Below, one piece after another: positions 1 through 13,500 of a stretch of 64,000 bases of DNA; the first letter of the stretch is position 1; every line of letters starts with the position of its first letter. The notes below the pieces were generated by a model. It saw nothing but the letters and a program-made list of their open reading frames with translations. It was not told where the DNA came from and searched no databases. The translations under genes and the position numbers were made by a program. The stretch lies in NCBI RefSeq assembly GCF_015706575.1, contig NW_024037062.1:9234811-9298810 (forward strand), written 5' to 3'. This DNA is from Patiria miniata. Lineage: Eukaryota; Echinodermata; Asteroidea; Valvatida; Asterinidae.

Positions 1-1312
1 CACAAAAACTAAAGGCCAGTAAAATTCTCCCGGTATGTACAAACAACGGATTTATATAACACAGGATTCTCTCGGAAATAAATGTTCTCTTCTTTAATAT
101 GTTACAGTTAAATATACAAACTGATATGTGCATTTCTCTTGTACGACGAGCGCACACATGCTAATACTGTTTACACACTTGTATGATGCTTGTGTTTCAA
201 ATGATTTTTGCGATCTTAGGAAACCACGTCTACGTGGCTTCGTTTGTTGTTCTCTCACGTTGCATTCAGAACTCGCGGGGAAAACACCATTCCACTTAAT
301 TTCAATACGTTCAACGATTACGCACAGTCGTTCAAAATGTCTGCACCCACGACGCATCCAAAAGTATTCTCCGTGAGAAAGAGAAGTTAGCGCTTTAGTA
401 GCTCAAAACAGTTCTACGATTTCATTTCAATAACATCTCTCTCTTTCGACACTTGTAGTAAGCCAAGTGTTGAGCATGTATCAAATATAGATTCAAAAAT
501 AAGTGCAATTTTGCAGCCAAAAACTAAACGCTTCATTCCATCACGTTTAAATCACTCAAAAATATTATTTTTCCCTGTTCATTTTTAGCACAAACAAATA
601 AATACAGTGTGAAAAATATAAAATACTTTTGAGGCAGGAGTTTCTGTGTAAATCTCAATATACTCAAAGTCATGTAATATTTAACAAATGTACTTCAAGT
701 AATTTTTGTCAGATTTTAAGCAGACGTGCTTCAATATGCAAATTTATCGTCTGTGACCTTTTTATCTTACAAAAGTTTCTTTAAAAAGAAATCCATTTCT
801 TTGATTTCTGACACAAAGGAAAACTCTTCTGCTTTTGTTCTCTGAATTTTTACCGACAGAACTGTGAAAATATTGCAAATTTACGTCTTTAATGAGAAAA
901 AAATGAACCTCAGCTGGTCAAGCCATCGTGCACATTACTATTGGGCCATATCGAACCTTGGGAGTCTGTGACTAGACTAGTCAGTGTCTGGTACCAAGAC
1001 TTCACACACAACGTGAGCTGGTGAGACTTGCACGCTCTATACAGTGTAAAAGCCAGTGTATACTTTACGCGAAAGCAAACACAAATTTGTGAAGTCAAGA
1101 CAATTTTATCTCGCTGTAAACTCACAAAAGTTGAACACATTTTAACTCCGGCAAATTTTGCAGCGACTTTTTGTGACGTCAAGTCGGCTTCGCACTCGTA
1201 CGTACGGGCCATAATAATAAATACTGACGGTTGATACATATACTGAAGTTTTGAAGAGTGCAGTAATGCAAGGACTAAAAATGTAACTAGAAAAAAAAAA
1301 AGAATTAAAAGC
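1..1312. other. Downstream of PALD1, no gene seen
   Basis: AT-rich sequence. Around 300-400 a short block (CAAAATGTCTGCACCCA, GTTAGCGCT) recurs at 20060-20130, so it is probably a dispersed repeat. No exon-like segment was recognised. Confidence 0.5.
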
Positions 1313-1318
1313 TTTATT
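1313..1318 (-). terminator. Candidate PALD1 polyadenylation signal
   Basis: AATAAA on the minus strand, about 130 bp past the PALD1 stop codon and followed closely by A/T-rich sequence. It is the first canonical signal I found downstream; use is unproven. Confidence 0.45.
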
Positions 1319-1444
1319 GGCAATTTGTGTTCATGTTCCTTAACTTTTATAAGACTTAAATAAGACAAAAAGTAGTAATACCGTTGCACTTAACAGATTG
1401 AGTTGACCTCCGGCCCCAGTTGACCCCATGTGACCTTTGACCCG

Positions 1445-1591
1445 TTATTCCACTGTCCCCTGGTAGCCAAGTTTGTTTCCTTTGTTGACCCACCGGTGAC
1501 GAATGCAGCTGACTATCCGCGCGTCGTCTTCGTCCAGGTCGTGGTAGTGAAGGTTGTCCAGTGTCTCGTAGGCGCCGATCTTTCGACCGGT
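1445..1591 (-). CDS. PALD1: PALD1 exon 18, C-terminus and stop (824-871)
   Basis: It encodes TGRKIGAYETLDNL, a DLDEDDARIVSCIRHRW segment matching the terminal RLRYRW of vertebrate paladin, then GYQGTVE and TAA. The acceptor is GAACAG. The reading frame extends upstream of the acceptor, but that part does not resemble the family. Confidence 0.92.
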   Translation of the reverse strand, partial: TGRKIGAYETLDNLHYHDLDEDDARIVSCIRHRWVNKGNKLGYQGTVE

Positions 1592-4500
1592 CTGTTCGTA
1601 AAAGACAAGGAGCTCGTAATCGAGTCGGCTGCGAATGTTGGGCAAGTTCAAGCAAGGACCAGTGGTTACCTAGTGGTTGGTTCGTGACGTATCTAGCGCA
1701 TGCGCACTGAAGTTGAAGTGGGAACGACTCTAGTCGAACTATGGTGACCAGCTCCACAAAAAAGGGTATTAAGTTGCATTGAGCATTATTGTGTAATGGC
1801 CTTTTCAACATTGAGAGGGTGAACATTTTTTGTCAAAATGTGATTTTCATTTTTTGTCATAAATGACATCTTTAATACCTACAGATTCAGGTTTCATTTA
1901 CAGAAATGTTGATTTTGATGAACAAAAAGGAAAACAACAACCATTTTGTGTGCATCATTCTGTTGTTCTACCACAAAGCCTGCTATTTCAAAGCCCGTTT
2001 TCTCAGTTGTGTAATTTGAACTCCAAGGAAGTAATGAATATGCAAATACGTCATATATCCAGAACGGGAGGGGCTATGGAGCTCTATTATATACCAAATG
2101 AAAGCTTACATTGTGGGCTTTCCAACCATGTATATAACTCAATTTCACTTTATTTGCGACATAATACCCTTTATTGTGGAGCCGGTCACATTGTCATGTC
2201 AACTACCGTCACAAAATGGCGGTCGCACAATTATTCAACACTTGTTGTTTCTCTTTATTTACACACTAATAGTGATTGTGTATAGTTTAGGACATCTTAC
2301 ACAATCGCCAATATTATTGTACAATGGTGACAAAAGTGACATAATGGTAAACTAACATGCAGAGATGAAAGTGGCCTTGGCAAACCAAATCTGAAATTGC
2401 GTTGGTATGTTTGGCAAAGTTTGCGGTAATCAATGGCTCAACACCGTGTGGTTGTTCTTGTTTCTACCTACAACCTTTAGTTTGAAATTATTATGAAAAA
2501 ACAAAACGTTTTGTGGAAAAATCGTTAAATAATCATTTTTTTGTGGAATCGTTAAAAAAATCTGGAACCCCACTGGAAAAGTTTCAAAAAATCTGCTGTC
2601 AGATTAAAATCTGAAAGGTTTCATCTCTGAACACGGAAAAACTGTGCAATGAAAATGACATTTAGCGTTCACAGTTTCGTTTTCCGCCATTTGTGTTGAT
2701 AGTTGGTCCCCTCTGCACCATGCTATGGAAATTGCTATTGATAACCAGCTATAAATCGTTGCGCGACCAGCCGCGGCAGGCTGGTTCCAAATAGTCGACT
2801 AGCGTAGTCAACCATCGTCGACTAGACAGAGTTCCGGACTAACTTAGTCGCACTATGGTTAACGATAGTTCTCGCGCGAACTTTTTCAACTTTTTTTCAA
2901 ACTACCCTCATCCAAAGGGGCCTAGAAAATAAATTGCGACCAACTTTTTGACAGACTTGATTACTTCTTGAGACTACTTTTACCTCTATCATCCACGTGG
3001 CAAACTTGCTGGTCCAATTGTTGGGTCTCTCGATGTGCAGGTAGCTGTTGAACAGGATCAGGTAGATGTAGCGCTCCAGGAAATTGAAGCTCTGGTTGCC
3101 GAGTTTGGCGGCCGTCTCTTCATCTTTGGCCAATTTTATCTGAGGAGATGCAAAGGAAAAAGTGAATTTGACATCACTAAACATTTGCGGGAGTTCAAGG
3201 AGTTCAACTTTTGCAAATTCATGGTGTAACTACTTTATTAATAATTAATTAGACATAATTCCAAAACCTCTTTAACCTCTAGTCATGAAATTTATTGGGT
3301 ATGTTCATATTAAAGAGAATGTACAACATTTGCTTTTGCTGCAATTATCAGAAATAAATGGATTTGGAGGATTAGTATGTTATAGAAAATATTGTTAACA
3401 TGACTTGTTTCACGTTTTGGGCTTGTAGATGCTGAAAAAACCCAAGAAAACCAACCATGTTCTTGTAGTCTGGTTCCCTGACCCCACTAAAGATGAAACG
3501 GAGCAATTTGTAGACTTTGGGGAATTGCAAGGTCAGAGAATCAGTCTAGCAGGCTTGTACCCCTTCACAGGTGTGTAATCAATTGCAAAGAAAATGCAGA
3601 ATAACTAATTATGAAAAATTAGGGGCAGTTTTTGACAAAAAGCCAGTTTTCTCTAACGCTGGTTGGCCGACCAGCGTTGGAAAAATACCATTTTTCTTGA
3701 AAATAACAGCACACCAGGAGCCACGATTTTACAGGATGCTTTAGACTGTCATTCCCTAACAATCCAGTGAGGTATTTCATGATAATTTGATCATTTTGTG
3801 TTCTGATGTTTGCAAATGTTGTATCTTCCCTTTAAGTTGTTCTATGCATGCACCGAGTTTCATAATTTTTCTTCAGTTGATGGTCGAGACCTGAGGGAGG
3901 AATCTGAATTTGAACCCTCCTTGAAGACTAGGAGGGTTTTTAGACGGACTCACCTTGTTGTAAGTCGAAAAGATTGTCTCTCGTTGATGGTAGTGCATCG
4001 GGGTCATCGTTTCCGAGCATTTGTCTAGCATCAAATCCACCTCCCGTTTGACCTGTGGCCCTGAGGGCAGCCTCCGCACCAGATTCATCACGACCTGTTA
4101 CCATAGAAACGGCATCTTTAGAGTTATGTTTTTGGACACATGTAAGAGTTCTATCAGCAAAACGAAAAACAGTTCACACACATCCTTATATGATTTGTTT
4201 TCGTTTTGCTGAAAGAACACTTTTTTTGTGATCCATGGACATTTAAATATAAAACTGGTCAAAATTCTGTAACTTGAAAAGTACATGAGTGATTTGAATG
4301 ATTCTTGTACTAAAAGAAAGCTTATGAATTGGGCTTTCATATCCTAGATTTTGAAAGTGCTACATGCAGAACTTCACTAAGACAGTGGTCCTGACATTTG
4401 GGTTTCGTTTTTTTCCCCGCTCACCCGGTACAGTGATCGATAGCACAATGCTAATTCACCACTGAAGGGGGCCTTCATGATAGAATTGTTATTGCGTCAA

Positions 4501-7500
4501 TCCAAAAATGTTTTTGCTTCTTCATCATCAGACAACACTTTGGCCCGAAGGACTATTTCTTGAGACTAACTTACCGCAAACTCTCCTTTAGTGTATTCAG
4601 CCTGCGGCACGCTGATTCTCTCCTGTTCCTCTAACTTCACTCCAACGGGAAAACCCTGAAATAAAATTCAATAAATACAAGAGACAAGCATGAATAGAAA
4701 TTTGATCTCTACACTCAAAAGGTCTCCATTTATTATTCAATTATCTAATGGATTTTCAGGGTCAATCTGCTCCGTTCACAAATACCCCCTCACCGGCAAA
4801 GCAAGTACAGTTGGGGGTGACCGACCGACGCCATCTTGCCTGACTGCAAGTCATTGCCGCGAAGCGCGGCCACTGCGTGTACATAGTACAAATCCCCTGG
4901 TGTACGTGCGTCACAAACAAGGAACGGTGCGCGTCAACCAGCGAAATGTCCCGCCCACGGGACGTCGTTGCTAGGTAAAAGGGCGCCCTCTTTGCTGGCG
5001 CACGGAGCCCATAGTATACAAATAATGAATGTTTATGAGTGCAAGGGTGAGAGTATTTTCAAGAGTTGAAGGATGGAATGTTGCATTCAACGAGGCGAAG
5101 CCAAGTTGAATGGAACATTGCATCGTTCAACGAATGAAAATACTCTCACCATTGCACGAATGTAAAATATTCATTATTTGTTTTATATAACATCCAAGTA
5201 GATCTTTGTCATTCAATTAGAGGATAAAACTATAAGAATAATTAAAATTTACAAAATTATATTCTGGCATCCACTGTTTTTTTCCCAGCTTGCTCAAAGT
5301 TGAAAAAAAAGTCAAAACATTAACAATTTGAAAGTTAATACTGTAAGTTCTTCAAACAATGCAAAAAAATCTGCAAGGCAAGTTCAGTTCGTAACGATGC
5401 ATCTACATGTACTTTAACGGGAAGTTCAGTTCGTAACTCATCCAAGTTTCAGGGTTTAGGAATGGCCGCTGTTAACGAACTTTGCCTTTGTCTCGGTACA
5501 TTAACTGCGGCTATCCCCCAACCCGGTCATTAACACGCAGTGAAGACCAAAGATCCTATGAGCTCCGTGCGCTACCAAAAGAGGGCGCCCTTTTACCTAA
5601 CAATGACGTCCCATGGGCGGGACATTTCGCTGGTAGACGCTCACTGTTCCTTGTGTGTGACGCACATACACCAGGGGATTTGTTCTATTTACACGCAGTG
5701 GCCGCGCTTCGCGGCAAATGAATTGCAGTCAGGCAAGATGGCGTCGGTCGGTCACCCCCAACTGTACTTCCTTTGCCGGTGAGGGGGTGCTTGTGAACGG
5801 AGCGGATAGCGCACGTTCAATTGATCAAAAGGGGCGGAATGGAAATGCACAGTGAATGGAACCAAAATGCACGGTTATGACGTAGGCCGTGCAACGGTTC
5901 GATTAATGAATGCCGCGTGACCTTCAATCCTCCAATCAAATGTCAAGGATTTGCTTGGGTGTTACATAATTCAAGCTACTTTACAAGGGTAATCACAATG
6001 TTGTTTGGCTATGTTTGAATGAGGAACAATGTGGAATATGAATTTGTTTGACCGAAAAATGTCGATTTTTTTGTAGAAAAACTACAGCTTAGAGCAAGAT
6101 CTCAGAGCCGAGGGGTCCAAGACAACCGCCAACCTTTTGATGCCAGATGACGAGGCCGGCTGCGGCCATGAAGACCGTGGTTCTCTCTTTACCGCAGTCG
6201 CAGTTGAAGACTAACGCCGGGCCGTCCTCGTCCGTGTAGATGTCCTTGAGATCCTTGATGACGTTGACTAAGAAATCAAACTCCTGAACAACGAAAAGAA
6301 AAGAACAAAAATGATGAAGAAACAGTTTGTTTAAATATTTTGTTTATGCACTGAAGCGGATATGTCACTAGACTGGGATATAATGACCAGGCTTGGGCGA
6401 TATTTACGTTATACCAGGGTTCGACCTTAGCGTTAGTCCGCCCGCCAAAATGCGAGTAAAAACAGCGGCAGACAAGTCAAAACCATTCCCTTAGGGGTGC
6501 ACGCCAGTAAATAGGTCTAAACCAATTCGCTGAGCTCATGAATAAAAGTTATACCCTCAAACTTTTCTACATTAGAGAGTTTTTTGAGAATTGGGGAATT
6601 GAAGAGATATGGCATTGAACCTCTGGCCCGGACTTGGGGCTTTCAATTCCGAGCATTTTGGATGCTATTGGGCTCGAAAGTGGCACTATTTTGCCATGTT
6701 GTGGAGGGATCCTTTTTCAAGGTGGCTACTTTTCCGAATTGGGGAGAACTAGGGGTCGTCTTCTTAGGGTGAGAATTTGTTGAAAAGTCAATGGTCAACC
6801 CAACAAAAGTTGAAGACAAAAATGTTGATCATCAATTTTCTGTGCAGCTGAAATACCTGTTCTGAGTATTTTTCTAAAGAATTTTGAAACATGGGTATTT
6901 AGCACTAGTGTCTATGGGAATTTTAATACAGGATTGCCCCCTTGGTAGTCCGTCTGGTCATGGGCGTCACGAGGCCCCCCCCCCCCCCCGAAAAAAAAAA
7001 AAAAAGAAAAAGAGGAAAAAAAAAAGGAAAGAGAGGTGCGAAGCCATATTGCTGTTAATTTGATGGGGGAGGGGGGGGGGGGGAGGGTAATTCCTCCCTC
7101 GCTCCCGCTCGGAAAAATGATATTTTGAGAATATAATGAAAAAGTTAAGGAGTTTTGCCCAAAATTTGCTTCGCCCCCCCCCCCCCCCCCCGGAAAAAAT
7201 CCTGGCAACGCCCATGCGCCTGGTCTGTTAAAATTATTGTAATCAGGCTTGCCAGTTTCCCAGGTATCCACGGAAGTTTTTAAAAAGCGGGTCGTGGAAA
7301 AATTAATCTGACACTGACGCGCACTTGGCTTGTTTCATGCTGTGGTGCTGTGGAATCTTGCCCCGAGATTGCTAGTGTATAAAAGCAAGAACATCGCCTG
7401 GCTCTGCGTTTTGTATAGGTATAAAAAAGCGCGAAAAAGTACAAGACACAAGACGCCGTACGCATTCCTTTTTATGAATGAGCGTGTCGCAATAGCGCCC

Positions 7501-10500
7501 TCTATTCACTCTGGGCTATTAGTCCGATTCTATATTTTTTTTCACATGCATGAATGCGTCGGATACAGACAGCACTGCACGTACAAAACTCCTTGACAAA
7601 TCACGGCCAACATAGTGTAAACTGGTCGAAGTTGACATCGCAAAAATGTTATGAAAACATCGGCGGGGGGGGGGGGCAAAGTCCAATAAAAAACCACTCG
7701 CAGACTAGTGGAAACTCCCGCAGACTAGTTAAGGCCAAAAAAAAAAGTCTCCGGTTTCTGGTATAGAGCTTACCCAAAAAGTGGTGCGGCGACGCGGCTT
7801 TTTTTTTTTTTTACCTGATTTTTTTGCTTCAAATGTCGGCTGATGACTGCAAATGGTGCCCGACTAAACTTAGTGCAAATATATGGGAGTCCAGAGAGGC
7901 CACATAAAGCTTATTCTCGACCATAACCCAATCTAAAAACACGTTAAAATTGTGCAGCAGCAGGATTCCAGTCAAACCAGTGAGTTTGGCGGTTTTGAGA
8001 CATCATCTTTCATTGAAAAAAACCTTTTTCATTTTGCCGACGCGCATGGCTACGGCGACGCGCGCGCATACCAGAAACCGGAGACATTTTTTTTTTGGCC
8101 TAAGAGTCCGTTTCACGAGTCCGGCACACTAGTAAAAAAAAAGTTAAGTGCAAACCCTGAATACTGTGTAGTCACAATATTTTTTGTGACTACCGACGAC
8201 AGACACATGATTTTGCCGACAGAATGACAGAATGAAAACACCCTCTTCTAGTGATGTCCATGATATTTTTTTTTGGGTGGTTCAATTGCCGATTGAGGCT
8301 CTGAATGCCGATTGAAAAGAACCCCCCCCCCCTTCACCCCCTAGTTACTACGGCACTGTACGCAGACTTACTCTTTCCGGGGGCGAGCCCTCATACTCCA
8401 TGGCCGCAACTCGGTGGTAGTGCAACTCCGGCGTTATTTTGCATTGATTTTCAAACATTTCTTGCAGCGTTACAATCGTAGAGAACTCTTTGGTTATTCT
8501 GGGATCTGTGATATCCTCATAAACCTGTTAACAAAAGGTAAAGCAACAAAATGTCTGTAAAAAAAACAATCAAAATCCCCTATTGCAGACCAATATTTGC
8601 TTTTAAAATTTGATGTGGTCCTTAACCAGTTCGAGTCGGGATTATTTTGACAAGAACGGAACGAGGCGCGGGATTACTTTTCACTCGACCTCAAGCCAGG
8701 CGGGTTGAAGCCATCATCCTCGGGCAGCACACTCATATTTCCGGCCTCGCTCGCTGCGAGCGGGTTGCTGACAGATATTTCCCAGCCTCGCTCCCTGCGT
8801 GTTTATCTGTCATCCGTTCCGAATACAGCGAAACTTTTGCGTGTACACATGGCCTCCGGCGCAAACTGGTTAACAGAATCCAAGTATCGTAAAGCAATTA
8901 TAAATAATTAATATCAATAATTTTTTAACTATAAGTAGACACAAATATTTTTGGGGTCAAAATCTCACCTGGACTGGTCCATTCAACTTGAGAAATTCAT
9001 TCTTCAGCTGTCTTTCGCGATCCTGAAAAAAACCCAACCAAAATACATAAATTGCAAAAAATATATTTCCAATTTGGGCTTTTAATAAATAAATTAAAAA
9101 TGGACAAATTCCACACTGACCATTTTTCCTAAACAGCTAACGGTTTCAGTTCTTATCTGCTATGTGAGTGTTGAAAGCAGACGATCTTGGACACTAGTGG
9201 ACCACAGGTGGCGCCCTTTGTTGCGGCATATTTTTCGACAGACACACGTTTTTTCTGGACATTTTATTTTGCTGACAAAACTGATTAACTTTAAAACCCC
9301 ACTTCTGATTTCATTTTCTGAATTTTGTGAAATGTAACTCGTGACTCGGATGATTGGACTCTGTATTCGTGACTCGGGACTCGGACTTGACCCACATGAC
9401 TCGTGGCTTGGACTCGACCTCAATGACTCTTGACTCGAACTCAAAAAATGTGTGACTCGTTACTCGGACTTGACCCAAATGACTCGGAACTTGAAACTCG
9501 ACCCAAATGACTTGTGACTCGGACTTGGACTCGACCAAAATGACTTGAGACTCGGACTCAACCTCGTAGACTCGTGATTCGTAATCAAACTTTGTGACTC
9601 GTGACTCCGTCTCGACCCAAATGACATTTGACTCGGAATTACACTCGACCAATATGACTCGTGACTCGTACCCGAACTCCATGACTCGGGAAGCGAACTC
9701 AAAATATGTGACTCGTGACTCAGTCTTGACCCCATTGATCTGTGACTCGGACATGGACTCAACCAATATGACTCGCAACTTGGACTTGACCAATATGACT
9801 CGTGACTCGGACTCCTCCTCAATAACTCGTTACTTGAACTCAAAATTTGTGACTCAAAAATTTGTGACTCGTGACTCAGACTTAACCGAAATGACTCGCG
9901 ACTTGGACTCAACCAATATGACTCGTGACTCGGACTCCTCCTCAATAACTCTTTACTTGAACTCCAACTTTGTGACTCAAGACTCAACTTGATCTAAACA
10001 ACTCGCAACTCAGATTTGACACTCAGACTCGGACTCAAGGTTTGATGACTCAAATACGAGCCTGCACCCAGCCTGACTTCCATATGATTGACTTGAGACA
10101 CAGAAAATCATACCTCGAGTTCTTCAACAGTGATTCCCGGTATGAACACGTTCCGCGTGAGCGATTTGAGCTTTCTCGGCGTGTATGTAGCTCCGTCGCA
10201 TTCCAGTACCATCTCCCCTCTCAGCGTGAAGATATGGACCGAAGAATGCGTGTACTTCTCCTTTGTCAGGTACTGAACTACTTTGGATAAACCCTGGCGA
10301 AAAAAAAGCAGGAAAACAATCAACATGTGACTTGTCACTGCAAAAGGAGCTTAAATTGTCCATGAAATTAATTTTTCTGAGGAACACATCTTGTACTCCT
10401 GAGAAAGCAATATTGCAGAATCTCGATTTCAATTTCAAAAATTGGCGAGTCGTGTTTTGCGTTGTGCCCGAAATCAGACAGAATAAGGAACACGTTCTCA

Positions 10501-13500
10501 TTCAGCCGATTGCAGCTAAGTGACGTCGCGCACTGAACCGATGAAACATAGCAACCGTGTGCGCATGTGTATCACGTCAATGCCTGCGCGCACCCATTCA
10601 CAGATTTGACTCATTACAAACCAACTACTATTGGAAATCTAAAAATATCTCCGTTTTTTAAAATTCTGACTTCAATGTTTTTTTTTAAAGGGGAAGGAAC
10701 ACTAGGTCTAGTATCCGGACTTACCTCTCTGCAAGGTTGTGCCATGCCAAACACCGGTAACCCGGGGACCCGTCTAAAGTTGGCTACTTTGACCTCTCGG
10801 TGCGAGCTCAGCACGTCCAGACCGAGATACTCATCTGCAACCTGTGTCAAATTTGAAGGAAAAAAACCCCAAGATTACCACAGACAAATTCCTCAGATTT
10901 CCCAAGACTTCAGGATGATGTATCAGAATACCAGGTTCCCACAGATAACTTAAAATGAAATTCCATGAATTTTCCCAGGACAAAACTAAGGCTTTCCATG
11001 ACCAATTCCTACGCTGTTTCGGCATCTTAGGAGCCAATTTACAATACACTGGCCAGTCATCACACTGAGGCAAGGGACACCACTCCCTTTCAGCCTTCCA
11101 GTTTGACACAAGACCACTGAGCACCACAAAAGCATCAGAATGGTGCATTAAACATGCAACAAGAATAGAGCATGCATGCATAAAGAGGAAGTATAGTAAA
11201 CTGGAATGCAAACTGGAAGACGGTCATAGCCAAATACTACGCATCATCATGCATGGGTTGAAAAGGATTCCATGACCGTTTTTCTTAGAATATCAACTTT
11301 CCATGACTCTCGTAAAAAATCTCAAAAATTCCATGACTTTTACACAACTTTCCATGAAAATTTTTAAACTCCAGGATTTTTTCAGAATTTTCCATGACTG
11401 TTGCAGCTGACGACGTCACTTCAAATTGGACCAATAGTTCTGTAGATATATGCAATAGAAAAAATACCCCTTTAACCCTAACCGCCCCGAATCCTTCAAA
11501 ATCCTCTTTGCCAAAGTGGAGGAATTTGGAGGATTGAGGTTACATGGCCAAAGTGCGTTACTGATTTCATAGGATGCACTTTGTCAAGGACTTGGGCCAG
11601 ACCTTGTGTTGTTTTTGCTCAGCCTTGCACAAATATAGGCCTGGATTATGCTTGAAATCCTCTGTACTGCTCCAGGATGTCACTGGCCGAGCCTCAACAT
11701 TTTGACAATCACTGTCGCAGGATTTTGCAGGATTCAGGCAGTGGTCACCCCTCCATGGACCATATTCAAGAAATAATGGAGGAATTTGCAGGATTGAGGC
11801 TATATATGCTTTTTTTCCACGAGGCCAATTGGAGGATTTTGCAGGATTGAGGCTACATCCTAGCAAAAAGGCCTAGGGAGTTAAGGTTAACGTGGTGGCA
11901 CATGACGTCACTTAAACTATAACATATCCCTGTCTACGTACCTACACATTTTCGACCCAATCTGACTTGTCCTACAGAAGATATAAGGCTTTGAAAAATA
12001 TGCACCTTTAAGCCTAACTCCCTAGCATAATTTACTAGGAACCATACCCATTCAGGCAAATTCCAACACCAACATGGGAAATTGTACACACACACTGTTG
12101 GACTTTGTTTCTGGAGGTATGCCAACCCCAGTGTAAAAGACCATCTGTTTAGGGGTACTGTACCTATCCCAACAGATTTTAACAAAACTTGCTGTTGAAC
12201 TTTGATGGGTTGTGTTCGGTTAGGATTAAAGGGAATGTACATCTTTGGCTTTTGCTGTAATTTTCAGAAATGAACTATTTGAGGGGTTAGTACAATAGAT
12301 CAAAGTTTGTTATACTGACAAGTTTGAAGTTTTGTGTTCGAAAATGCTGGAAAAACCAAGAAAAACAAAAATGTTCAAGTAGTCTGGCTCCCTGACTCCA
12401 CTAAAGATGAAATGAATCAATTTATAGATGCCGGAAAATTGTAAGATAGGGAAACCAGTCTAGCTGGCCTGCACCCGTTTATGAACATGTAACCAATAGC
12501 AAACAAAATTTGGACTGAAAAAAATGGTAAATTTGGAGTAGTTGAAAAATAGTTAGGTTTTTCCAACGGTGGTCAGCTGACCACCATTGGAAATTTATAC
12601 AAAATACCACTTTTCTTGAAAATGACTTCACACCAGGTGCCATAATTTTACAGGATGCTTTAGACTTTCATTTACCAACATCCTAGTAAGTTATTTCGTA
12701 AAAATGTGGTAGTTTTGTTTTCCAATGCTTGCAAATGTTGTATATTCCCTTTAATGTGAAACCCCCCCCCCCCTTGGATACATGTGACTGACCAGTGAAC
12801 AATGAGTAGAAATCAACAAGAAATTTCTCCAAAAGCCCCACTCACCAGGAATCGATTGCCCATTGCGAGGTGCATTCCCGGGGTGTTGTCCTTCTCAAAT
12901 GAGTCCATATCGCCAAGGATTCGATAGAGTATCGGATGTTGCTGCATCCAGACCTCAAACGACTGGCAGAACATCTGGATTTTCTGCAGACACAAACAAC
13001 AACAACAACAAATAAATAAATACAAATCTGGTGTTTTTACAGCCCATTTTACCAACGGTCTACAATCGTTTCACCATTATTATTACCTCCGTTCATTAGG
13101 CCATGAGACCAGTTTTGGGCTGCAGTTCGAGATCAGCGCAATCTGTTCTCTATTTATACCCATTTATACTCCTGGGTGGAGAGTGGCAATTGTAGTAAAG
13201 TGTCTTGCCCAAGAACACAAGCACCATGCATTATCGCACATGAGTCAAAGAGGCCATTTTTCAGCAGCAGTTTTGAGATCAGCGCAATCTGGTCTGTTCC
13301 CTCACAGGTACCCATTTATACTCCCGGACAGAGAGAGGTAATTGTAGTAAAGTGTCTTGCTCAAGAACACAACTCTCATGGCATGAAAAATGCAAGCAAG
13401 GTATTTTTTTCGACAGGGCAATGTATACTCAATACACGGCTCCATCACACACTTAATAGTGATTGAATGCGGTAGATGCTGCTATATTAGATTCGAACCA

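Noticed and set aside
910..1389. 159-aa minus-strand frame downstream of PALD1
   Set aside because: It spans the candidate polyadenylation signal and poly-A-rich DNA and resembles no family.
1863..2355. 140-aa and 85-aa plus-strand frames
   Set aside because: They lie in PALD1 intron 17, show no domain or codon signal, and overlap each other.
6912..7271. Gly/Phe-rich 119-aa frame
   Set aside because: Generated by C, A and G homopolymers of a small transposon.
9311..9992. Long frames on both strands over the GACTCG array
   Set aside because: Stop-free because of repeat composition; the region is intronic.
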